Origin: Allobosea vaviloviae
GTDB lineage: Bacteria; Pseudomonadota; Alphaproteobacteria; Rhizobiales; Beijerinckiaceae
DNA: 64,000 nucleotides
Direction of reading: 5' to 3'
Assembly (NCBI RefSeq): GCF_001298265.1
Contig: NZ_LGSZ01000048.1
Coordinates: forward strand, 62,001 to 126,000
Part shown: positions 47,913 through 54,757 of the stretch, in pieces
Position numbering within the stretch: the first letter of the stretch is position 1
Layout: every line of letters starts with the position of its first letter
Made by a program: the position numbers and the translations under genes
Notes under the pieces: model-generated
Seen by the model: the letters and a program-made list of their open reading frames with translations, nothing else
Databases searched by the model: none
What the model was told of the DNA's origin: nothing

Positions 47913-48956
47913 TTACTTCGGCAGCGCCTTCACGTCCTTGTCCCATTTGGCGAGCAGGCGGGTGCGCTCGGCCGAGGAGCCGTATTTCACGAAGTCGTAG
48001 TCGATCAGCTTCATCTGATCCATTTTCGGCGACTGCGCCGGAACCGGCGAGGCCTTGTTCGACGGCAGCTGATAGGACTTGGCCGGGCCGGCGAGGGCCT
48101 GGGCGACCGGGGTCAGCGCCCAGTCGTAGAACTTCTTGGCGTTGTCGAGATTGCGCGCGCCCTTGACGATCGACATCGAGCCGATCTCGTAGCCCGTGCC
48201 CTCGCAGGGCGCGACCGGCTTGATCGGGTCGCCCTGCACCGCGAAGACGACCGCGTCATGGATGAAGACGATGCCGACGGCCGTCTCGCCGAGGCTCGCA
48301 GCCTTGGCAGGAGCCGCGCCCGACTTGGTGTACTGGCTGACATTCTTGTGCAGGGCCTTGAGGTATTCGAAGCCCTTGTCCTCGCCCATCAGCTGCACGA
48401 CGGTGGCGAGCAGGTTGTAGGCGGTGCCCGAGGAGTTGGGGTCGGCGACCTGGACGTCGTCCTTGAGCTTGGCGTTGAGCAGGTCGGCCCAGCATTTCGG
48501 CTCGGGGATGCCCTTCGACTTGATCTGCTCGGTGTTGAAGCCGAAGCCGAGAGCGCCGGCATAAATGCCGATCGAACGCTGCTTGGCGGCCTTCCACTGG
48601 TTCAGCGACCAGTCATGCAGGTCCTTGTTTAGGGGAGAGGTGTATTCCTGGGTCAGCCCTTCCTCGGCTGCCTGGAGATGGGGATCACCCGTACCGCCCC
48701 ACCAGACGTCGCCGCGCGGGTTGGAGGATTCCGCCTTGAGCTGGGCATAGATCTCACCCGCCGATTTGCGGGTCATCGCGACCTTGATGCCGGTGTCCTT
48801 TTCGAAGGCGTTGGACATGGCGCGGCACCACTCCTCCTGGACGCCGCAATACATCACCAGCGACCCCTGTGCGCTGGCGGGAGCGGCGGAGAAAGCGGTG
48901 GCAGCGACGGCTGCAAGCGCAAAGAGGCTCGCCTTGAGCCCGGACCTGGTGTGCAT
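47913..48956 (-). CDS. ABC importer binding protein, AfuA-like (sugar-phosphate rather than iron?)
   Basis: A 347-residue periplasmic binding protein of the Fe3+/AfuA family. Signal peptide about 1-30 (ending ASAQ). The opening LVMYCGVQEEWCRAMSNAFE and the KSAGEIYAQLKAE segment match AfuA-like proteins. No tyrosine pair typical of ferric-binding FbpA is evident; instead His233-Asp234 (FIHDA) and Glu257 (GTGYE) have the same spacing as the His/Asp/Glu that contact the sugar in Actinobacillus AfuA, as I recall that structure. AfuA binds hexose phosphates. GGGAGG fixes the ATG at 48956. The genes before it encode an inositol-phosphatase-like enzyme and IolG, so an inositol- or sugar-phosphate ligand is inferred. 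Confidence 0.85.
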   Translation of the reverse strand: MHTRSGLKASLFALAAVAATAFSAAPASAQGSLVMYCGVQEEWCRAMSNAFEKDTGIKVAMTRKSAGEIYAQLKAESSNPRGDVWWGGTGDPHLQAAEEGLTQEYTSPLNKDLHDWSLNQWKAAKQRSIGIYAGALGFGFNTEQIKSKGIPEPKCWADLLNAKLKDDVQVADPNSSGTAYNLLATVVQLMGEDKGFEYLKALHKNVSQYTKSGAAPAKAASLGETAVGIVFIHDAVVFAVQGDPIKPVAPCEGTGYEIGSMSIVKGARNLDNAKKFYDWALTPVAQALAGPAKSYQLPSNKASPVPAQSPKMDQMKLIDYDFVKYGSSAERTRLLAKWDKDVKALPK

Positions 48957-49046
48957 CGAAACCTCCCTGATGAGAACCTGCGTTCTTCTGTGGTTGCAGT
49001 GAAACTGAGACGAGTTTTCCCGAAAGATCAACGCATATCGTGCTGG

Positions 49047-49844
49047 CTAACGAATTCCGGTGATCGCCTCCAGCTCGGCCTTCAGCGCGGGCGTGCAGCA
49101 CAGCACCGGATTGCCCTTTGAGACGCCTTCGCCGGCAAAGAAGTCATTCACCGCCGCGCCCGCCTCGCTGGCGATGACGAGGCCGGCGGCGACGTCCCAG
49201 GCGTTGATGTGCAGCTCGGCATAGGCCTCGCTGCGGCCGATCGCGACATGGCAGATGCCGAGCGCGCCGGAGCCCGAGCGCTTCATCGAGGCGCCCGCCT
49301 TGTAGCCGCGCTCGATCACCGCGAGATAGTTTTCGGCCGGCACGCGCGTCGACCAGCCCAGTTCGACATAGGCGCGGGTGATATCGGTGGCTCCCGACAC
49401 CTTGATCGGCTGGCCGTTCATGGTGGCGCCCTGCCCGCGCCGGGCGCAGTAGACCTCCTGCATCGCCGGGGCGGCGATAATGCCGATCTCGGGCACGCCG
49501 TTCAAAAGGAAGCCGATCGAGATGCACCAGTTGCGGTCGCCGCGGGCGAAGTTCGAGGTGCCGTCGATCGGATCGATGATCCAGACCGCGTCGGAGGCCA
49601 TGCCGCCGCCCTCCTCGCCGATGATCGCGTCCGTCGGGAACAGGACGGCAAGGCGCTGGCGCAGGAAATCCTCAACCTTGCCGTCGGCGACGGTCAACCA
49701 GTCCTGCGCGCCCTTCATGGTGATGCCGAGGCTGTCGCTCCTGTTGAAATAGTCGAGCGCCATGCGGCTGGCTTCGCTGACGAGGCCGAGGACGGCATAG
49801 TAGCGCAGTTCCAGTTCTGCAGAACTCATTGTGGCCTGGCTCAT
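49047..49844 (-). CDS. Inositol monophosphatase family protein
   Basis: A 265-residue IMPase-fold phosphatase. Metal-binding motifs are intact: IIGEEGGG (Glu77/Glu78), DPIDGTSNFARG (Asp91, Asp94) and INAWDVAAG (near 219). The family removes phosphate from myo-inositol-1-phosphate, fructose-1,6-bisphosphate, histidinol phosphate or PAP; the second motif is closest to the SuhB/HisN group. It starts 2 bases after the iolG-like stop, and the AfuA-like binding protein gene follows 90 bp downstream, so the three are probably one transcript. Dephosphorylation of an imported phosphate ester is the simplest role. Confidence 0.88.
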   Translation of the reverse strand: MSQATMSSAELELRYYAVLGLVSEASRMALDYFNRSDSLGITMKGAQDWLTVADGKVEDFLRQRLAVLFPTDAIIGEEGGGMASDAVWIIDPIDGTSNFARGDRNWCISIGFLLNGVPEIGIIAAPAMQEVYCARRGQGATMNGQPIKVSGATDITRAYVELGWSTRVPAENYLAVIERGYKAGASMKRSGSGALGICHVAIGRSEAYAELHINAWDVAAGLVIASEAGAAVNDFFAGEGVSKGNPVLCCTPALKAELEAITGIR

Positions 49845-49846
49845 GC

Positions 49847-50845
49847 TCAGGCTTCCGTCAGCGAAACAGTGACCGGCTTGCCGGTCTTCGACGATTCCGT
49901 CGCGGCGTCTGCCAGGATCTGCGCCTTGAGCCCGTCGAGACCAGACGGCGTCGGTGCCTTGCCGCCCTTGCAGGCGGTGAAGAAGGCGTCGAGCTCGGCG
50001 CGGTAGGCGGCGGCGTAGCGCTCCAGGAAGAAGTTCTGGACGGGATCGGCCCGGAAGCCCTGCCCCGTCGCGCTTTCAACCGTCGTCTCATGGATGTTGC
50101 CGGCGCGCAGCATGCCCTTGGAGCCGTGGACCTCGATGCGCTGGTCATAGCCATAGGTCGCGCGGCGGGAGTTCGAGATCTGCGCGATCCTGCCCGAGGC
50201 CGTCTTCATCAGCACGGCGGCGGTGTCGACATCGCCGGCCTGCCCGATGGCGGGATCGACCAAAGCCGAACCCAGCGCGAAGACCTCGACCGGCTCCTCG
50301 GCCAGCAGGAAGCGGGCCATGTCGAAATCATGGATCATCATGTCGCGGAAGAGCCCGCCGGAGCGCTTCACATACTCGACCGGCGGCGGCGAGGGATCGC
50401 GCGAGATCACGCTGACGATCTCGATCGCGCCCGCCTCGCCTGCTCTCAGCCGGCTTTCGAGCGCGGCGAAATTCGGATCGAAGCGGCGGTTGAAGCCGAT
50501 CATCAGCGGCTTGCCGGTTTTTTCCACCGTGACGAGGCAGCGGCGGATGCGGGCCGAATCGAGATCGACCGGCTTCTCGCAGAACACCGCCTTGCCAGCC
50601 GAGACCGCGGCCTCGATCAGGTCGGCATGGGTGTCCGTGGGAGTGCAGATCAGCACCGCGTCGATGCTGCCATCCGACAGGATCGCATCCGCGCTCACGG
50701 CCTTCGCGCCGGTTGCCGCAGCGAGTGAGGCGGCAGCGTCCGGCATGGCATCGGCGACCGCGACCAGATGCGCATCGGGCCGCGCCACGACGTTCAGTCC
50801 ATGGATGCGCCCGATCCGCCCCGCGCCCAGCAATCCAACCTTCAT
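49847..50845 (-). CDS. iolG: Inositol 2-dehydrogenase-like Gfo/Idh/MocA oxidoreductase
   Basis: A 332-residue Gfo/Idh/MocA enzyme. The NAD loop GLLGAGRIGRIHG (4-16), the EKP motif (Glu90-Lys91-Pro92) and the catalytic GGLFRDMMIHDFDMARF with Asp167 and His171 are typical of IolG, which oxidises myo-inositol to 2-keto-myo-inositol (scyllo-inosose). The start at 50845 places the NAD loop at the N-terminus as in the family. No iolBCDE genes are nearby. Other sugar or inositol isomers are possible substrates. It leads the minus-strand unit iolG-phosphatase-importer. Confidence 0.82.
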   Translation of the reverse strand: MKVGLLGAGRIGRIHGLNVVARPDAHLVAVADAMPDAAASLAAATGAKAVSADAILSDGSIDAVLICTPTDTHADLIEAAVSAGKAVFCEKPVDLDSARIRRCLVTVEKTGKPLMIGFNRRFDPNFAALESRLRAGEAGAIEIVSVISRDPSPPPVEYVKRSGGLFRDMMIHDFDMARFLLAEEPVEVFALGSALVDPAIGQAGDVDTAAVLMKTASGRIAQISNSRRATYGYDQRIEVHGSKGMLRAGNIHETTVESATGQGFRADPVQNFFLERYAAAYRAELDAFFTACKGGKAPTPSGLDGLKAQILADAATESSKTGKPVTVSLTEA

Positions 50846-50882
50846 GTTTAAAATCCTGTCTTCATGGTCATTTCCGCCTTCC

Positions 50883-50968
50883 GTCATTGCGAGGAGCGAA
50901 GCGACGAAGCAATCCAGGAGCCGCAGAGTTCTACGCCCTCTGGATTGCTTCGCTTCGCTCGCAATGAC
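50883..50968. repeat. Palindromic intergenic repeat, family C
   Basis: About 86 bp. GTCATTGCGAGGAGCGAAGC...GCAATCCAG pairs with CTGGATTGCTTCGCTTCGC...GCAATGAC. It lies between the SDR and iolG genes, both on the minus strand, and would be transcribed as a long hairpin. Elements with this arm are, to my knowledge, common in other proteobacterial genomes. Confidence 0.82.
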
Positions 50969-50974
50969 GACATC

Positions 50975-51775
50975 CTAGTCATGCGCGCCCAGAATCGTCT
51001 GGTCGAAATCGATGTTGGAGCCCGTCAACAGCCCGGATTCGTCCGACGCCAGATAGGCCACCGCGCGGGCGACCTCGCGGGGATCGACCAGGCGCCCGAA
51101 GGGCTGGCCGGCGGCGGCCTCGTCGAGCCAGCCATCCTGCGCGCCATGGCGGCGGCGCATGATCGCATCCTCGCCCGGCGTCGCCATCCAACCGATATTG
51201 AGGCCGTTGACGCGGATCCTGTGGGCCAGCAGGCCGTAGGCTGCATTCTTCGTCAGCGTCGCCAGCGCGCCCTTGGAGACGCTGTAAGCGGAGAGGAAGG
51301 GCTGGCCGCCATGGGCCGACATCGACTGGATGTTGACGATGGCCCCGGTGACGGCCTTCCGGCGCATCAGTTCCGCGGCGTCCTGGATCAGGAAGAAGGG
51401 CGCGCGCAGATTGACCGCCATGATGCGCTCGTAGAGCTCGGGCGTGGTGTCGAAAACCGTGCCGCGATCGGTGTCGCCAGCCGCGTTGACGAGGATGTCG
51501 AGCCGCCCGAAGGCCTGTTCGGCAGCGGGAACGATTGTCCTGACGGCAGCGAGATCGGACAGGTCGACGGCGTGGAAACGCGCGTCGCAGCCCTTAGCCC
51601 GGAGGCTCGCCGCGACGGCCTCGCCGCGCTCGCGGCTGCGGCCGGTCAGCAGCAGGCCGGATGCACCGCGCGCCGCGAGTTCGCGTGCCACGGCTTCGCC
51701 CAGCCCCTGGCTCGCGCCGGTGACGATGGCAAACCGACCGGCGAGAGCCCGGCTGTGCGACGGCAGTTCAGGCAC
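50975..51775 (-). CDS. Classical SDR oxidoreductase
   Basis: A 266-residue SDR with the full set: TGASQGLG (19-26), NAAG (97-100), catalytic Ser151/153 region, Tyr164 and Lys168 (YSVSK), and the closing GLLTGSNIDFDQT. Unlike the SDR at 3712-4413 it should be catalytic. It is co-oriented with iolG, phosphatase and importer genes, with a family C repeat between it and iolG, so it may act on a sugar or polyol in the same pathway. Upstream lies an 18-bp palindrome over a likely promoter. Confidence 0.88.
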   Translation of the reverse strand: MPELPSHSRALAGRFAIVTGASQGLGEAVARELAARGASGLLLTGRSRERGEAVAASLRAKGCDARFHAVDLSDLAAVRTIVPAAEQAFGRLDILVNAAGDTDRGTVFDTTPELYERIMAVNLRAPFFLIQDAAELMRRKAVTGAIVNIQSMSAHGGQPFLSAYSVSKGALATLTKNAAYGLLAHRIRVNGLNIGWMATPGEDAIMRRRHGAQDGWLDEAAAGQPFGRLVDPREVARAVAYLASDESGLLTGSNIDFDQTILGAHD

Positions 51776-51826
51776 TGATGCGCTTCTCCCAGCGTAAACG
51801 GCACAGTTCGTTGATTTGTGCTTCTT

Positions 51827-51864
51827 ATGGAATAATCATTCCATTTTTCGATGCAGCAAGTCAA
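51827..51864 (-). promoter_or_regulatory. Promoter with IclR-like palindrome upstream of the SDR operon
   Basis: ATGGAAT-AATC-ATTCCAT (51827-51844) is a perfect inverted repeat like IclR-family operators. On the minus strand TTGACT (51864-51859) and AATGAT (51840-51835, 18-base spacing) could be the -35 and -10 boxes, with the palindrome covering the -10. No IclR gene is in the window. Confidence 0.4.
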
Positions 51865-51897
51865 GGCCGGCTGGATCCTGCAATCGTCCGGCGAGTC

Positions 51898-52908
51898 TCA
51901 GCGCAGGGCCTTGCCTGCCAACGGCTCGCGCTCGGCGCGCGGCGGGTGCCCGAAGCGCCGACGATAACCCCGCGAGAAATGGCTGGCGCTGACGAAGCCG
52001 CAGGCGAGCGCGATCTCCAGCACGGAGAGCGAGGTCTGGCGCAGCAGGTCGCGGGCGCGGTCGAGGCGCAAGCCGAGATAATGCTCGCCGAGCGAGCGGC
52101 CGAGATGATGGCGGAACAGGCGCTCCAGCTGGCGCAGCGAGACATTGGCGGTGCGCGCCAGTTCCTCGCGCGAGAGCGGGTTCTCGAGGCTCTGCTCCAT
52201 GCAGCCGACGACGCGCAGCAGCGGCGCATGGCTGATGCCGAGGCGTTCGCGCAGCGGCATGCGCTGCGGCCCTGCGCCCTCGCGGACATGGGTCTGCAGG
52301 AACCATTCGCTGACGGCGAGCGCGAGTTCGCTGCCATGCTCGCGGGCGATGACGGCGTGCATCATGTCGAGCGGGGCGGTGCCGCCGCTCGATGTCAGGC
52401 GGTCGCGGTCGATCTCGTAGAGCGAGCGGCGCAGGTCGAGCTCCGGATAATCTTCCAGGAAGGCCGGCGCGTGCTCCCAGTGGATGGTGAAGCGGTAGCC
52501 GTCGAGGACATTGGCCCGGGCCAGGACATAAGGCCCGCCCGAGACACCGCCGAGCCTGACCCGGTGGCGGGCCAGGTTCCGCAGCCAGGCGAAGGTCGGG
52601 GCATGGTGGAAGACCGCCGGATTGCCGCCGGCGCAGACGATGACATAGTCGAAGCGCATCTGCGCGCCGACCGCGTGGTCCGCGCGGATGCTGACCCCGT
52701 TCGAGGCGGTGGCCGGCTCGCCGTCGATCGAGACATGGCTCCAGCGGTAGAGGTCGCGGCCCGAGAGGCGATTGGCCGCCCGCAGCGGCTCGACCGCCGA
52801 GGCATAGGCCAGCAAGGCGAAGTCCGGAATCAGCAGGAAGCCGACATGAGCGGGCTTGCGCTCGTTTCGACTGTCGCCTGCGGATAAGTTCGTGTCGTCC
52901 GTGGTCAT
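51898..52908 (-). CDS. GlxA-family AraC-type regulator, likely of sarcosine/betaine catabolism
   Basis: A 336-residue regulator: an N-terminal DJ-1/PfpI-like domain (about 20-190; HVGFLLIPDFALLAYASAVE) without the catalytic Cys elbow of proteases (GGVSGGPYVLA), and a C-terminal double AraC helix-turn-helix (about 235-330; NPLSREELARTANVSLRQLE and SVLEIALACGFVSASHFSRG). GbdR and SouR, which control glycine betaine and sarcosine genes in Pseudomonas, have this architecture. It is divergent from the sox operon with only 75 bp between starts, so regulation of sox is a strong inference. Upstream frame to 53349 is a soxB shadow. Confidence 0.87.
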   Translation of the reverse strand: MTTDDTNLSAGDSRNERKPAHVGFLLIPDFALLAYASAVEPLRAANRLSGRDLYRWSHVSIDGEPATASNGVSIRADHAVGAQMRFDYVIVCAGGNPAVFHHAPTFAWLRNLARHRVRLGGVSGGPYVLARANVLDGYRFTIHWEHAPAFLEDYPELDLRRSLYEIDRDRLTSSGGTAPLDMMHAVIAREHGSELALAVSEWFLQTHVREGAGPQRMPLRERLGISHAPLLRVVGCMEQSLENPLSREELARTANVSLRQLERLFRHHLGRSLGEHYLGLRLDRARDLLRQTSLSVLEIALACGFVSASHFSRGYRRRFGHPPRAEREPLAGKALR

Positions 52909-52983
52909 GTCCGGAAGCCTATGTCCGCCAATCTCCGGCTGACAAGGCCGTTGACGCTTTCTCTGACCCTGACCGGACCGCCG

Positions 52984-54234
52984 ATGCGCTATTCCGTCTT
53001 CTCCCTGCTCGCCCAGACGCTCAAGGGCCACAAGGGCTGGCAGCCGACCTGGCGCGATGCCGTGCCCAAGCCCGAATACGACGTGCTGGTGATCGGCGGC
53101 GGCGGGCACGGGCTGGCCACCGCCTATTATCTCGCGAGCCGGCACGGCATCCGCAACGTCGCGGTGATCGAGAAGGGCTTTATCGGCTCCGGCAATGTCG
53201 GGCGGAACACCACGATCATCCGCTCCAACTACCTGCTGCCGGGCAATACGCCGTTCTACGAGCTGTCGATGAAGCTGTGGGAAGGGCTGGAGCAGGACCT
53301 CAACTACAATGCGATGGTGAGCCAGCGCGGCGTTTTGAACCTCTACCATTCCGACGCCCAGCGCGACGCTTATGCCCGGCGCGGCAATGCGATGCGGCTA
53401 GCCGGCGTCGATGCCGAGCTGCTCGACCGCGAGCAGGTCCGCGCGATGGTGCCCTTCCTCGACTATGAGAACGGCCGCTTCCCGATCCAGGGCGGCCTCC
53501 TGCAGAAGCGCGGCGGCAGCGCCCGGCATGATGCCGTCGCCTGGGGCTATGCCCATGCGGGCGACCGCAACGGCGTCGACATCGTCCAGAACTGCGAGGT
53601 CACGGCGATATCGATGGAGAACGGACGGGCCGTCGGCGTCGAGACCACGCGCGGGCCGATCCGGGCGAAGAAGGTGGCGCTCGCCGTCGCCGGCAACTCG
53701 TCGCGGGTCGCGGCCATGGCGGGCCTGAGGCTGCCGATCGAGAGCCATGTGCTGCAGGCCTTCGTCTCGGAAGGCGTCAAGCCGCTGATCGACACGGTCG
53801 TGACCTATGGCGCCGGCCATTTCTACGTCAGCCAGTCCGACAAGGGCGGGCTCGTCTTCGGCGGCGACATCGACGGCTACAATTCCTACGCGCAGCGCGG
53901 CAACCTGCCTGTCATCGAGGACGTGATGGAATCGGCGATGGCGCTGTGGCCGGGCGTCGGCCGCATCCGCATGCTCAGGCACTGGGGCGGCATCATGGAC
54001 ATGTCGATGGACGGCTCGCCGATCATCGACCACACGCCGGTCGCGGGCCTCTATCTCAATGCCGGCTGGTGCTATGGCGGCTTCAAGGCGACGCCGGCCT
54101 CGGGCTTCTGCTTCGCCCATCTGATCGCCCGGGACGAACCGCATCCGGTCGCCGCCGCCTATCGGCTCGACCGCTTCGCGACCGGCCGCGTCATCGACGA
54201 AAAGGGCGTCGGCGCCCAGCCGAACCTGCATTGA
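52984..54234 (+). CDS. soxB: Sarcosine oxidase beta subunit
   Basis: A 416-residue FAD/FMN-binding subunit of heterotetrameric sarcosine oxidase. The start MRYSVFSLLAQTLKGHKGWQ is the standard N-terminus of the family, which picks the ATG at 52984 over an upstream frame from 52921. The FAD loop GGGGHG (38-43), NVGRNTTIIRSNYL and the late WCYGGFKATPASG are characteristic. The beta chain holds non-covalent FAD, shares the covalent FMN and oxidises sarcosine to glycine and a methylene unit. It is the first gene of soxBDAG-purU. Confidence 0.93.
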   Translation: MRYSVFSLLAQTLKGHKGWQPTWRDAVPKPEYDVLVIGGGGHGLATAYYLASRHGIRNVAVIEKGFIGSGNVGRNTTIIRSNYLLPGNTPFYELSMKLWEGLEQDLNYNAMVSQRGVLNLYHSDAQRDAYARRGNAMRLAGVDAELLDREQVRAMVPFLDYENGRFPIQGGLLQKRGGSARHDAVAWGYAHAGDRNGVDIVQNCEVTAISMENGRAVGVETTRGPIRAKKVALAVAGNSSRVAAMAGLRLPIESHVLQAFVSEGVKPLIDTVVTYGAGHFYVSQSDKGGLVFGGDIDGYNSYAQRGNLPVIEDVMESAMALWPGVGRIRMLRHWGGIMDMSMDGSPIIDHTPVAGLYLNAGWCYGGFKATPASGFCFAHLIARDEPHPVAAAYRLDRFATGRVIDEKGVGAQPNLH

Positions 54235-54280
54235 GGCCGGTGATGAACGGTCTTGCTTTCATGAAGTGCGACCCCGCTGT

Positions 54281-54446
54281 CTCCCCTCCCCCTTGTGGGG
54301 AGGGGTTGGGGGTGGGGGGCGGAAAGCCAGCGCGACGGTTTATCCGTTCTCGCACAATCGCCATTGCCAGCCATCCAACTGAGACCGCACTCACCCGGTC
54401 GCTCGCCCCCCATCCCCATCCCTTCCCCACCAGGGGGAAGGGAGGA
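54281..54446. repeat. Palindromic repeat with purine/pyrimidine-rich arms (inside sox operon)
   Basis: Arms CTCCCCTCCCCCTTGTGGGG...GGGGGGC (54281-54320) and GCCCCCCATCCCC...GGGAGGAG (54405-54446) are complementary over about 40 bp and enclose about 84 bp. It separates soxB from soxD, genes that are normally almost adjacent, so it looks inserted. Confidence 0.8.
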
Positions 54447-54481
54447 GCCCTGCCTGCCCGCGTCGAGGTTGAGAGCTGATC

Positions 54482-54757
54482 ATGCGCATCACCTGCCCCT
54501 ATTGCGGCGCCCGCGACGCCCAGGAATTCGGCTATCTCGGCGATGCCAATCCGCAGCGCCCGGACGGCATGGATGCGACGGAAGCCGCCATGCACGACTA
54601 TGTCCACCTGCGCGACAACCCTGCCGGGCGGCATCGCGAACTCTGGTATCACGGCGCCGGCTGCCATGCCTGGCTGGTGGTGACGCGCGACACGCGGACC
54701 CACGCGATTGAGGCCGTCGAGGTCGCCAGGAAGACCAAGGCGGGAGCAGCCGCATGA
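54482..54757 (+). CDS. soxD: Sarcosine oxidase delta subunit
   Basis: A 91-residue zinc-binding subunit of the normal length (about 90-100). Ligands Cys5, Cys8, His57 and Cys61 (CPYC and HGAGC) match the known site. It stabilises the alpha-beta-gamma assembly. Its stop overlaps the soxA start by 4 bp (ATGA). The repeat upstream separates it from soxB. Confidence 0.93.
   Translation: MRITCPYCGARDAQEFGYLGDANPQRPDGMDATEAAMHDYVHLRDNPAGRHRELWYHGAGCHAWLVVTRDTRTHAIEAVEVARKTKAGAAA

Noticed and set aside
44602-47946. Very long minus-strand frame (1114 codons) that ends in the AfuC-like ATPase
   Set aside because: Its first two thirds lie out of frame over the real permease gene and are arginine/alanine-rich without domains. 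The ATPase proper starts at the TTG at 45669.
45648-48632. 994-codon plus-strand frame opposite the AfuABC-like operon
   Set aside because: Composition is Asp/Gly/Arg/Gln-rich with no family pattern; it is the antisense shadow of high-GC genes.
47913-48956. Simple annotation as an iron(III)-binding protein
   Set aside because: No clear tyrosine pair and the enzymatic neighbours argue for an organic phosphate ligand; iron kept only as an alternative.
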